Assembly (NCBI RefSeq): GCF_000304355.2
Contig: NC_018227.2
Location: 1,798,001-1,862,000 of the forward strand
Direction: 5' to 3'
Source of the DNA: Methanoculleus bourgensis MS2
GTDB lineage: Archaea; Halobacteriota; Methanomicrobia; Methanomicrobiales; Methanoculleaceae
Length of the DNA stretch: 64,000 nt
Below the pieces are notes generated by a model. That model was given only the letters and a program-made list of their open reading frames with translations, was not told where the DNA came from and did not search any database. This document shows, piece by piece, positions 26,039 to 35,142 of the stretch; the stretch's first letter is position 1, and every line of letters begins with the position of its first letter. Both the position numbers and the translations under genes were made by a program.

Positions 26039-27214
26039 TCATTGTTCCCCATCAACGGCAGATCCTGTCCCTGAAAAACCCTCCCCTGCAGCAGGTTTCC
26101 CACTTCCCCGGGCCTGTGCCAGTTCGCTGTAGACCGCAAGAAGAGACTTCGCGATCGTAGACCAGGCCATGTCGGTCTTCAGTTTTGCGTAGCCCTGCTC
26201 TCCCATCCGCTGGCACGCCTCCGGGTCCCCAAGAAGGCTCACGATCGCACCGGCAAGCGCGGCCGGATCGCGAGGCGGCACGATATACCCGGTCTTCCCA
26301 TCATCCACAACCTCGGGCAGGCTCCCTACGTTCGTGACCACCACCGGTCTTTTGAACCCGTATGCGGTTGGTATGACGCCGCTCTGGGATGCCTCGATAT
26401 ACGGGAGCGCCACGACGCTTGCCCGCTGGAAGAGCCAGGCGCCCTCTTCGTAAGGTATCCTGTAGTTGTAGACCTCAAATGCGTCCCGGCCCGCCATCAT
26501 CTCCTCGTACCTCCCGAAGTCTTCGCCCGTGCCGGCGATGACAATCCGGGCGTCAGGGATCTCCCTGGTGATGAGCGGTTCTGCCTGGATCAGGCAGTCG
26601 AGCCCCTTGTAGCGGTGGATGCGCCCGAAGAAGAGCACCCGGGGGCCGTCCGGCTCCAGCCCCTCCTGCTCGAACTTTGTAAACGGCGTCACCTCGTGCT
26701 CGCCAATCGGGATGACATGCACCTTCCGGCCCGGGACGCGGTAGTTCTCTACCAGGACCTCTTTGAGCGCGTTTCCGTGCACGAAGATACGGTCGGTCAG
26801 GACCCTTGATGCAAACAGGGTGAGCCGGTAGAGCAGGGAGCCGATATCCATGATGTGGTCTTCGCCGGGGTGCGGTTCGATATCGTGGAACGTCGCCACC
26901 AGCGGATACCTCCGGAGCATGGCGATGAGCGGGCAGAGCATAGGATTGTTCACCTGGAAGTGGACGATATCGGGCGCAAAATCGTCGATCACGGTGACGA
27001 TATCCCGAATCATCGGGTAGCACGACGGACCGAACCTCTCGGCGTGCCGGGAGTAGTTGAAGATGTGGACCTTCACCCCCGGATCGATATTCTCCAGGTG
27101 CTCCTCAGACCTGTAATCAGGGAGCAGGAGCAGCACCTCGGTGTGCCGGGCAAGTTCGTTTGCCATCTGGATGGTGTAGTCGTAGAACCAGAAGGTCAGG
27201 CATGCCACTCGCAT
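26039..27214 (-). CDS. GT4-family glycosyltransferase
   Basis: The 391-residue GT-B protein has an N-terminal acceptor domain (MRVACLTFWFYDYTIQMANE) and a C-terminal Rossmann domain with VLFFGRIHRYKGLDCLI, then EASQSGVIPTAYGFKRPVV, the nucleotide-sugar EX7E-type region, and VTNVGSLPEVV. It is cytoplasmic and adds a sugar from a nucleotide donor to a lipid-linked or protein glycan. Donor unknown. The C-terminal 20 residues are Gly/Ser-rich and probably disordered. Confidence 0.82.
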   Translation of the reverse strand: MRVACLTFWFYDYTIQMANELARHTEVLLLLPDYRSEEHLENIDPGVKVHIFNYSRHAERFGPSCYPMIRDIVTVIDDFAPDIVHFQVNNPMLCPLIAMLRRYPLVATFHDIEPHPGEDHIMDIGSLLYRLTLFASRVLTDRIFVHGNALKEVLVENYRVPGRKVHVIPIGEHEVTPFTKFEQEGLEPDGPRVLFFGRIHRYKGLDCLIQAEPLITREIPDARIVIAGTGEDFGRYEEMMAGRDAFEVYNYRIPYEEGAWLFQRASVVALPYIEASQSGVIPTAYGFKRPVVVTNVGSLPEVVDDGKTGYIVPPRDPAALAGAIVSLLGDPEACQRMGEQGYAKLKTDMAWSTIAKSLLAVYSELAQARGSGKPAAGEGFSGTGSAVDGEQ

Positions 27215-27758
27215 GGGGGCACTCTCTGTGGGGATGCTCTATATAGATATTGCGTCCCCGGGCGTGGTTGGGCCGGGAGGCGTCGGACCGGCGGTGATGG
27301 GGCGGGCTGCGCTCACCCGGGAGTTCTCTCTTCTCTTGGTGGTATAACTCCCTGCCCCCGCAGTGTCCGGTCCTTGTGCCCCGGGATACCGGTCAGCCGG
27401 ACGATGCCCGCGTTTTGCCGGTTCGTTGCCTGACAGCGCCGGCCGGAGCCCCGGGATCCTGCCGACGCACGGAGCCGAATTTCCATCCACTCTGCGAGAA
27501 ATCGTCGTCTGGGTGGCCGATCCGGGTGATCGGTGGCGAAAGGCGCGAGTATTAATATTTTTTGATTTTAATTTTATTAATTATATAATATGCTTTTGCC
27601 AAAACTGATCCTGGATATAATGCACCTGTTTTGGAATAAACCCGTCGTCGTAAATTTATATTCCTAAATATTTATTCAGAGTGATTTTATTTTTTGGAAA
27701 AAATATATATGTGACAATCGAAAGACGATAGTTCTACCTCACAGAGAGGCTGAATGGC
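27215..27758. promoter_or_regulatory. Long AT-rich promoter region of beta-helix paralog 4
   Basis: The first 330 bp are GC-rich and contain no gene. From 27545 to 27720 the DNA is strongly AT-rich with AAATATATATGTG at about 27701-27713 as the best TATA box, some 50 nt before the ATG. The contrast with the coding DNA is striking and is seen again before paralogs 3 and 6. Confidence 0.45.
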
Positions 27759-29216
27759 ATGACAGACAGGCGAAATATACTAAGACTGGCTGCAGTACTT
27801 CTGGTGTTCTGCCTTATACCGGCATTCACTCCAGTAAGTGCAGCGGAGTCTGAAAACCCGGCCACGCTCACCGTGGCTGCAAGCGATAGCACCGAACTGT
27901 CGAAGACCCAGGCAGACTATGTCTGTGACGGGGTCAATGACCAGGCCGAGATCCAGGCAGCGCTCGCTGCGCTGCCGGAGGGTGGTAAGGTCATCCTGAC
28001 CGATGGCACCTTCAACTGTGCCGGGGTCATCGCGCCGGCGGCGGGCACAACGCTCTCAGGCCAGGGCCCGGATGCGACGATTCTATCGTTCACCCACGAT
28101 GGACGTATCAACGTCGACCAGGAGTACGTCACGCTGGACGGGTTCCACATCAAGGGGTCCGGTTACAGCAGCGGCGTCAAGTGGCTCGGTGTGATGACCA
28201 TTCGTGCGAGCCACGCGAAGATCCACAACATCACGGGAACCGCGGATGCGAGCATCCAGGCGGTCTATCTCCTGATCCACGACCCTGCGGTGTATGCACC
28301 GACGCTCGAAGACGTTGAGTTCGTCAACTGTAAGGCCGTGGACACCGGGACGTATGGGTTCCTCCACAACGCCTGGGGGTCTTCGAACAAGGTGATCAAG
28401 GATGTCCGCTACGAGAACTGCGCCGCGATCAACTGCGGCAAGTACGGGGCGTTCAACCCCTGGATCACCGGGTTTGACTTTGCGGAGCTCAACGACATCG
28501 AGGGGCTCCGGGTGAAGGACTGCCTCGCAGAGGGCAACCTGGAGTCCGGGTTCCACTTCGAGTTCGATCCCAAAAAGGTGGATTGTGTCCTTGAGAACTG
28601 CGTGAGCCGGAACAACGGGCAGAAACCCTACCCGACGAGGCCCTACCAGCAGAGCGACATGTCGACTCACTACTTCGGGTGCGGCTACTACGCCCCGAAC
28701 GCGGATGTGACATTCACGAACTGCCTATCTGAGGGCAACTCACTGTATGGGTTCTACACCACCAATGGCGGCAAACTCTACAACTGCGTTGACAAAGACG
28801 TCGGCGCCGGGAAGACCGACTATACCTACAGAAAGCCGGCCTCCTACTACAGCATCCCGTGCCGCTCGACCAACCCCTCGCTCGTCATGGAGAACTGCAC
28901 GAGCATCGACTCACACGGCTACGGCCTCCAGGTCGATCTTGCGAGCAACGTCCAGATCCAGAACTTCCACCTGGAGAACCCGGCCGGGATCGACGGCAAG
29001 GGTGCAAGCCTTGGCGGAACGAACGGCCAGTTCGGTGACTCATCAGTCGATATTACCGCCTCCGGCGACCGGGTTGATACGCTGGTCTTTGCAAAGAACA
29101 ACCAGAACGTCCAGTACACGGGGGAGATCACCTCAGACTCTGCCCGTGCGTTTCTGGTCGAAGGCGGCCAGAATGTCCAGACTGCAGGCATGAAGGTTGT
29201 GCCTACCGGCCAGTAA
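27759..29216 (+). CDS. Secreted beta-helix protein, paralog 4
   Basis: The 485-residue protein has a signal peptide (hydrophobic LRLAAVLLVFCLIPAFTPVSA), then the shared core starting LTVAASDSTELSKTQADYV. Over the middle (VDTGTYGFLHNAWGSSNK to ESGFHFEFDPKKVDC) it is closest to paralog 3, with long identical DNA runs. It stops soon after the core (VVPTGQ), so it lacks CARDB, dockerin or PEGA parts and should be released or held by other contacts. It is a single gene between minus-strand glycosyltransferases, with its own promoter. Confidence 0.8.
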   Translation: MTDRRNILRLAAVLLVFCLIPAFTPVSAAESENPATLTVAASDSTELSKTQADYVCDGVNDQAEIQAALAALPEGGKVILTDGTFNCAGVIAPAAGTTLSGQGPDATILSFTHDGRINVDQEYVTLDGFHIKGSGYSSGVKWLGVMTIRASHAKIHNITGTADASIQAVYLLIHDPAVYAPTLEDVEFVNCKAVDTGTYGFLHNAWGSSNKVIKDVRYENCAAINCGKYGAFNPWITGFDFAELNDIEGLRVKDCLAEGNLESGFHFEFDPKKVDCVLENCVSRNNGQKPYPTRPYQQSDMSTHYFGCGYYAPNADVTFTNCLSEGNSLYGFYTTNGGKLYNCVDKDVGAGKTDYTYRKPASYYSIPCRSTNPSLVMENCTSIDSHGYGLQVDLASNVQIQNFHLENPAGIDGKGASLGGTNGQFGDSSVDITASGDRVDTLVFAKNNQNVQYTGEITSDSARAFLVEGGQNVQTAGMKVVPTGQ

Positions 29217-30110
29217 CCAGCCAGCATACCCGTGACCCCCGGGAAGGGGTCCGGTTCCAATCTTTTTTGGTTTTTGCAGGGAGGTTTCGCTCCGGGAGCG
29301 TTCTTCCTCTGTTCAGGGCTTGCGGCCTGCGTTTCCGGTGAGTGGGCCCCTGATGAATGATCTCTCAACCTCCACCGATTTACCGCCGGTTGCACCTCAA
29401 AGCCTGACGGGGCATTTCATCTAATATTGTCCATGCAACACCGCCTCTCGCGCGGAAGTTCGCGAAGTTCGTGCAGCTCCTCCCAACCGGAACCCTTCGC
29501 GTTCTTCGCGTGAGGTGGCGATCTGCACCAGAACCCGCAAGATAAGGTAAAATGTTCCACTACTGGAGCATTTCACCTAAACTTTCCGTGAAGAGATCCC
29601 CGGTTTAGTGACCGGGAGGCTCCCCTGTTCTGTTCCATCGTGCCCGGGTCCGGCTTCTGCGGGGAGGGGGCGAGCCCCCAGGGTGATAGCCACCACGGTC
29701 CCCTGCCCGGGGCGAGCCCGGGGAATCGGTCGCGTTCCTGCGTGCAGCCTCTCGTTCTGCCCCATGAATGCTCCCGCGCGGCTTTCCGCGAGCGGCTGGC
29801 GATCCATATCAGGACCCGCAAAATAAGATGCAATGCTCTACTAGTGCTCGTTGTCATCTTAAACCCAAAAATCCAATGTCGCCTTCGCGTTCTTCGCGGC
29901 TTCGCGTGAGGTTGTATCCCCATCTTCATATGTGGCAATTAGCATTCCATCTAATGCATCGAAATCTTCAAAATAAAGTGCTCCGATGCACTAGTGGCTT
30001 TCTAGCCCCGCACCACTCTTCACCGATTCAGCCGGAGACAGAGCCTCCAGGGCGGTTCCTCTGTTCGGCGGGAGATGCGTTCCAGCATCCGGTATGGCGC
30101 CTAGAACCTG
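29217..30110. repeat. Gene-free region with three abutting MITE-like elements
   Basis: After an oligo-T tract (about 29264) there are no genes. Three small elements lie end to end, sharing TA dinucleotides: about 29408-29561, 29564-29841 and 29844-29991, with TA at 29562-29563, 29842-29843 and 29992-29993. Element 2 ends are CTGGAGCATTTCACCTAA and, inverted, GTAGAGCATTGCATCTTAT. Element 3 begins GTGCTCGTTGTCATCTTA, matching the IS630 end at 59285. The palindromic CTTCGCGTTCTTCGCGGCTT motif occurs at about 29885. Confidence 0.55.
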
Positions 30111-31334
30111 TCAGATTCCCGCCGGCGAGCGCTCACCCGCCCCGATGTCCGCGGCGCCCCGGCTTTTTCCCGCGACACCGGCATATAATGCCTCGATATC
30201 GCGAACAATCGCCTGCCAGTTGTATCTGGTCCGGACGAGATCCTTTGCCTGAGCGCCGAACCTGGCCCGCAAGGCATCGTCGGCAAGCAGCTTCCCGATG
30301 GCGTCGGCGAGCGCCTCCGGCGTGTATCCGGTATTGAACCCGACGGTCCCCTCGATCCACGCGAGCAGGTCTCCCTGTTCTGTTGTCACGATAGGCGTTC
30401 CACAGAGGCATGCCTCAAGGAACGTGATCGGGAACCCGGTGAAACTCGGCGTGACGAAGACATCAGCGTCGGTGAATGCCGCCATCTTGTCCTCCTTGCT
30501 CACAAATCCGGTGAAGATCACCCGGCCGTCGAGGTCCAGCGACCTGACCCGCTCCCTGAACTCCTCGTTGTGGCCCATATCCCCGCCGACCAGCATGAGG
30601 ACAGCGTCGTCAAACTCCCGGGTGACCCCTGCAAACGAGCGGATCAGGAGATCGATCCCCTTCGTCGGGTCGAGCCTTCCCAGGTAGAGCACGACCTTTG
30701 TAGCATCGTCAATGCCCCACTTTGCGCGGAACCGGCCGCGGGCCGGAAGGTCGGGGTACTCCGCAACATCGATGCCGTTTGGGATGATCGCGATCTTCCC
30801 CTCCTCAACGCCTAACTCACGGTAGCGTTCCGCCTCAGTCTCGTTGAGCGCGATCACTCCTGCAGCGCCGAGGATCACCTTCTTCGTCCAGAGCAGGTCA
30901 AACAACCGTTTCATCCGTGCAGAACCTGTATCCTGCGGGAGCGCCCCGTGTGCCTGGAGCACGTAAGGTACGCCATACTTCCTCGCGTAATGCGAGGCAA
31001 TGACGGTGAGCAGGGTGCGGTGGTCGTGGATGTGGACTACGTCAAACTGCGCAACCTCCCTCCTCGCGACCGCCGGCATGCGGTAGGGCATCACCGGCGG
31101 GGTCACACCCGGAACGTACTTCCGCAAATTCTCAAAGTAGTAGACGTTCATGCCGTCGACGCAGGTTGCACGGTTCGTGGGCAGATCGTTTGGATAAATA
31201 CTCCGGTTCGTTGTATAAACCGTGATATCGTGCCCGTTCTCGTGCAGGTTCCGGGAGACGTCGTATGCGACCCTGGCAACTCCTCCTGACTCCCAGAGCG
31301 GCTTGAAGAACGGGGTAACCTGTAAAATCTTCAT
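30111..31334 (-). CDS. GT4-family glycosyltransferase
   Basis: The 407-residue protein starts at ATG 31334 (MKILQVTPFFKPLWESGG), the usual GT4 N-terminus; the frame is open 31 codons further but overlaps the upstream gene. The C-terminal domain shows VVLYLGRLDPTKGIDLLIRS, FVTPSFTGFPITFLEACLCG (EX7E region) and TTEQG. It overlaps the CapA-like gene by 4 nt (ATGA), so the two are coupled. Similar in layout to the glycosyltransferase at 57569. Confidence 0.85.
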   Translation of the reverse strand: MKILQVTPFFKPLWESGGVARVAYDVSRNLHENGHDITVYTTNRSIYPNDLPTNRATCVDGMNVYYFENLRKYVPGVTPPVMPYRMPAVARREVAQFDVVHIHDHRTLLTVIASHYARKYGVPYVLQAHGALPQDTGSARMKRLFDLLWTKKVILGAAGVIALNETEAERYRELGVEEGKIAIIPNGIDVAEYPDLPARGRFRAKWGIDDATKVVLYLGRLDPTKGIDLLIRSFAGVTREFDDAVLMLVGGDMGHNEEFRERVRSLDLDGRVIFTGFVSKEDKMAAFTDADVFVTPSFTGFPITFLEACLCGTPIVTTEQGDLLAWIEGTVGFNTGYTPEALADAIGKLLADDALRARFGAQAKDLVRTRYNWQAIVRDIEALYAGVAGKSRGAADIGAGERSPAGI

Positions 31335-32410
31335 GCATTCCCCCCACTGTTCTGCTGTTTCAGCCTCTTCCTGATAACACCTGCATAGCAGTTCAGGCAG
31401 AACGGCGTCACCAGCCAGACCGCACACTCAACCAGGGGCGCGATCCCGTGTTGTCGTATCCGGTAGCGGTAACTCTCCAGGTTGTAGGCGAGGTACTCCT
31501 CTCCGATCTCCTCATACCACCATCGCCGGGTGACCTCCCCGTTCTGGACCCGCTCCGAGCACTCAGTGATCCAGCGCTCCACCGCCTCCCGGGTCCGCCC
31601 CTCAGCCACCTCTGGCTGGAAGTCGTCGTTGATGATACAGGGGATAACCGTGTAGTCCCGGATGCCGTGCTGGTCAAAGTCCACCGAGAGGATCATGGTG
31701 CTCTTGATCTTCTCCTTGAAGAGTTCGGTATCGAACTGGAAGTTCCCGAGGGAGTAGGCGATCAGGCCGTCGTTATACCGCTCCAGCCCCTGAATGCTGT
31801 GCGAGTGGTGCCCGAGGATCAGGCTCGCTCCGCTGTCGATGAACCTGTGGGCGAGCCTGACCTGATTGGGTGAGGGGTAGTAGATGTTCTCGATCCCCCA
31901 GTGCAGGGAGACGATGACAATGTCGCACCGGGCCTTCAGTGCCCTGATGTCGTCGATGACGGTCCTCTTCCTCAGTTTGGAGACCGTAACCCCCGGCGGC
32001 GACCGGAACATCCCGCTTGTATAGCCGAGGAATCCAAGCCTGATCCCGTTTCGCTCAACAACCAGCCCCTGTGGGGGGTGACCCCCCCGTGCTCCTCCAA
32101 CGTAGGCGATCCCGTGCGCTTCAAGCACGTCGAGAGTCTTTTCGAACCCTTCCCGCCCCAGGTCGAGCGTATGGTTGTTTGCCACGCTCAGGATGTCGAA
32201 TCCGGCGTCTTTGAGATATACACCCACCTCCGGAGGGTTCGTGTTGACCCAGCGTTTCCGGCTCGGGTCGCCGCTCTCGGAGAGGACCGTCTCCAGGTTC
32301 CCGAAGAGCAGATCTTTCTGCCGGAGTTCGTGCTGTATCAGGTCAAACGGTTTTTTGCCGTTCCTGGTCCAGAGCAGCACATCCCCGACAGCCTGCAGCC
32401 GCACCGACAC
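31331..32410 (-). CDS. CapA/PgsA-like metallophosphoesterase-fold protein
   Basis: The 359-residue protein begins RLQAVGDVLL and contains GNLETVLS, SVANNHTLDLG, and DIVIVSLHWGIE...LILGHHSHSIQG, the ordered metal-site motifs of the PGA_cap family (poly-gamma-glutamate or capsule synthesis). It has no clear signal peptide and a hydrophobic segment near the C-terminus (VECAVWLVTPFCLNCYAGV). Start is GTG 32410, after GGGGT. Role in capsule or glycan assembly is inferred. First gene of a two-gene operon with the downstream GT4. Confidence 0.78.
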   Translation of the reverse strand: MSVRLQAVGDVLLWTRNGKKPFDLIQHELRQKDLLFGNLETVLSESGDPSRKRWVNTNPPEVGVYLKDAGFDILSVANNHTLDLGREGFEKTLDVLEAHGIAYVGGARGGHPPQGLVVERNGIRLGFLGYTSGMFRSPPGVTVSKLRKRTVIDDIRALKARCDIVIVSLHWGIENIYYPSPNQVRLAHRFIDSGASLILGHHSHSIQGLERYNDGLIAYSLGNFQFDTELFKEKIKSTMILSVDFDQHGIRDYTVIPCIINDDFQPEVAEGRTREAVERWITECSERVQNGEVTRRWWYEEIGEEYLAYNLESYRYRIRQHGIAPLVECAVWLVTPFCLNCYAGVIRKRLKQQNSGGNA

Positions 32411-32752
32411 TTACCCCCTCCTCCTGTCGCAACTCCAGTCAGCGAGGGACCTGTTTCCGGGTCCGATGTTGGGCGTCATACCCCGGCCGCCCTGTTCGCT
32501 CATCCGAAGGAGGTCCCCTGCCGGGCTGCCGGTTGTAGTTGCTTCCATATATACGTATTCTAGAATACTGGCTTCCCTCCCTTGACGCGTTGAGGTCCAG
32601 ACTGGACCTCAGTCTATATATAGTTTTTCCCTGGTTGACGGCGCCGTTCCTAAAATGGGAGAGAATGTAGAGAGATCTGGAAGACCCGCCTCGTCAACGG
32701 ACTTTCTGCCGCGGAGTCTCTTACGGCCGGCGGAGGGGCGGGCCGTGAGCGC

Positions 32753-32815
32753 CGAACTATTAACATCCTGCACGTCAAGCAATACATAGCGTTATGCGGC
32801 AGATGATGAGAGTTA
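32753..32815 (+). repeat. Direct repeat, left copy
   Basis: This 63-bp sequence recurs in the same orientation at 38780-38842. The two start with CGAAC-ATTAAC-TCCTGCACG, differ in the middle, and share an identical GGCAGATGATGAGAGTTA at the right end. The pair brackets the epimerase/methyltransferase/GT cluster. Confidence 0.6.
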
Positions 32816-33418
32816 GCTCTGCCGATGGATTAGGCCGAGGCCTACACCACGCTGCTCGCTCCCGAAAAGATGGCCAAGCCCGGAAATGGCAGATATTCAA
32901 AGAGAAAAAGCTATTTCTGTCTCGTCATGAGCCTTCCATGAGGCGCAGTTTGGTAGAGGATTTCCCGGTCGGACTGAAGTATTAAAGCAGACTGTTCGGC
33001 AATAAGAACGATATAAGCGCTCATGCCTGGGGCTGACCATTAGACATGTGGCATCATGATCGGAGAGTGTCAAGGTGATTTCCCTGAATAAAGATGTTAG
33101 CGCCTCCGGATAGTCAGCATGCAAAATGGACAAAAGAGACCTCTTCTTCGCACCCCTTCAATGGTCACTGCGAGGGGCATCTCCGAATTCGTCCCAAAAA
33201 CGGTGCTTGACGGGAGAAGAGAGACATTCGCAGCCTTGCGGTACTCACGCTCACTGCGTTCACGAGCGTTGAGTAAAACCTGTGTTCATATTCTGGTGTT
33301 TTTCATGGTCTGATGCCACCCCATGCGTGCTACTCTAGGTCAAGGTGTACTACGGGTTATAATGAGTTTTGGGGTCTCTCTGTAGTTCACCAATGTTTAT
33401 ATGCTATAGGGGATATGG

Positions 33419-33616
33419 GTGGAGCGCATAGTGCGTGACAGGGTTGAGATCATCCTGCCAGTCAGCCCCCTCGCCGAACCTGCACGGCTACCCACCGTAT
33501 TCAGCGATATATTGCTCTGTCTCGCATTGCAACGCGTCGAGGAGCGACCAGCATGTATCGACCAAGTGGCGGGATCTCTCTGCACAGCGAGGCGGGACAG
33601 AGGATTGGGACAATAG
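33419..33616 (+). CDS. Possible small protein of unknown function
   Basis: A 65-codon frame starts at GTG 33419 about 22-27 nt after the TATA-like TTTATATGCTATAGG, a spacing that would fit a leaderless archaeal transcript. The translation is moderately balanced (IILPVSPLAEPARLPTVFSD) but no family is recognised, and it sits in a region of gene remnants. It could equally be the start of a broken gene. Confidence 0.25.
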   Translation: MERIVRDRVEIILPVSPLAEPARLPTVFSDILLCLALQRVEERPACIDQVAGSLCTARRDRGLGQ

Positions 33617-33859
33617 TCCCTATCTACGGATACACCTACTGTTCACATACTCCAAGCATCATCATAGCGGCCCGGATCCCTGGTGTCCAGTGCGTAACCT
33701 GTGCCGGCCGGGGTTCTCTGGTCGCACATTTTCTTGACAGGGACAGCGATAGCATCAGAGCGGATAATCCTCTAATGGTAACACCTGCTGACTCACGGCG
33801 GGATCGGTGGGGGATTTGTAGAAGTACTGTCGTTTTGACTGCCCCATGGGTGGTATCTG

Positions 33860-34140
33860 ATATCCTCTCATTCTTATACCGTTTTTGGCATTGCAAGGGT
33901 GGAGTTGCAGTCCTGACCGGCTCCCGCAGTATGGCAAGAGGGGACCTGCACTCTGAGCGTGCCATGCGTCACCCTCCAGGCAGATACCGAGCGGCCGGGG
34001 ACGATCGAGGTGGGGTCAAACGTTCTGGCCGGGGAAGAGGCCGACGGGATCCTGGCATCTGCCCGCCAGATGCTCCTCCGGCCCAGAACATGGGAGAATC
34101 CCTATGGCGACGGTATGGCAAGCAGGATGATCATCACGAT
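33860..34140 (+). pseudogene. Remnant of UDP-N-acetylglucosamine 2-epimerase (WecB type), C-terminal part
   Basis: In frame from about 33950, PCVTLQADTERPGTIEVGSN followed by VLAG and WENPYGDGMAS matches the conserved C-terminus of WecB epimerases. Just upstream, in another frame, VLTGSRSMARG is a shifted form of the family's VLTDSGGMQEEG. So the tail is frameshifted near 33930 and the first two thirds of the gene are missing. A dead copy of the enzyme that makes UDP-ManNAc. Confidence 0.65.
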
Positions 34141-34191
34141 ATGCAACGGCCTGTCGTCGCGAAACAATTGTCATTGAGTCGGTGAGATTGT

Positions 34192-35130
34192 ATGGAAACA
34201 CAAAGAATTCTTGTTACAGGCGGTGCCGGCTTCATCGGCACCAATCTTGTCAACGAACTGCGCAGCCGAGGTCACGAGGTCGTCGCACTCGACCTCCTGA
34301 ACAACGACCGGGAGAACTACATCCGTGCGGATACGAAGAATTTCCGGCAGCTGGAGCGGGTATTCGACCGCTCAACGTTCGATTACGTATACCACCTCGC
34401 CGCAGAGTACGGCCGCTGGAACGGTGAGGACTACTACGAGAACCTCTGGCAGACCAACGTGATCGGGACCAAGCACATGCTCCACCTCCAGGAGAAACTG
34501 AAGTTCCGGATGATATTCTTCTCCAGCGCCGAGGTCTATGGGGACTATCACGGCACAATGTCCGAGGACGTGATGGTGAACAATCCCATCAAGGATACCT
34601 ACCAGATGAACGATTACGCCATCTCCAAATGGGCAGGCGAACTCATGTGCCTGAATTCGGCGGCGATGTTTGGGACTGAGACGGTCCGTGTCCGGCCGGT
34701 GAACTGTTATGGGCCTCATGAACACTACAACCCCTACCGCGGATTTATCCCCAAATTCATCTACCACGCGCTCTTCAACAAACCTTATACGGTCTTCAAG
34801 GGTCACAAGCGGATCATCGATTTCGTTGAAGATTCCTGCAGGACCTGGGCGAACATCGTGGACAATTTCATTCCCGGAGAAGTCTACAACGTCGGCGGCC
34901 GCCCCGAGTGGGAGCGGGAGATCAAGGATTATTCCGACCTTATTCTCAAGGCCGTCGGCAGGGATGACTTGCTCGTCACCTACGAGGAGGCTGAGCCATT
35001 TACGACGAAAGTGAAGACCATGGACTTCACGAAGGCTGTTCGCGACCTCAGGCACGCCCCCAAAGTCTCGCCTGACGAGGGCATCAAGCGGACAGTCGAG
35101 TGGATGAGGGCATACTATCACCAATCATAA
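34192..35130 (+). CDS. NAD-dependent sugar epimerase/dehydratase (extended SDR)
   Basis: The 312-residue protein has the NAD loop GGAGFIGTN, the catalytic YAISK motif (Tyr and Lys) with FFSSAEVYGD before it, and the RPVNCYGP substrate region. It acts in the cytoplasm on a nucleotide-activated sugar. The start ATG follows GGTGAG. The methyltransferase at 35143 follows after 12 nt. A degraded tail of a second copy lies at 36102-36226, beyond that gene. Confidence 0.85.
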   Translation: METQRILVTGGAGFIGTNLVNELRSRGHEVVALDLLNNDRENYIRADTKNFRQLERVFDRSTFDYVYHLAAEYGRWNGEDYYENLWQTNVIGTKHMLHLQEKLKFRMIFFSSAEVYGDYHGTMSEDVMVNNPIKDTYQMNDYAISKWAGELMCLNSAAMFGTETVRVRPVNCYGPHEHYNPYRGFIPKFIYHALFNKPYTVFKGHKRIIDFVEDSCRTWANIVDNFIPGEVYNVGGRPEWEREIKDYSDLILKAVGRDDLLVTYEEAEPFTTKVKTMDFTKAVRDLRHAPKVSPDEGIKRTVEWMRAYYHQS

Positions 35131-35142
35131 TGAGGAGATAAT

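Larger units (their letters stand above)
32411..34191. other. Long region of remnants
   Basis: About 1.8 kb without an intact confident gene. It contains the left copy of a direct repeat (32753-32815), a possible small frame at 33419-33616, and the decayed tail of a WecB-type epimerase (about 33860-34140). GC content is mixed and stop codons are frequent in all frames. Confidence 0.45.

Noticed and set aside
33553-34185. 210-codon frame in the remnant region
   Set aside because: It runs across the WecB relic in the wrong frame and has Arg-rich shadow composition after residue 120.
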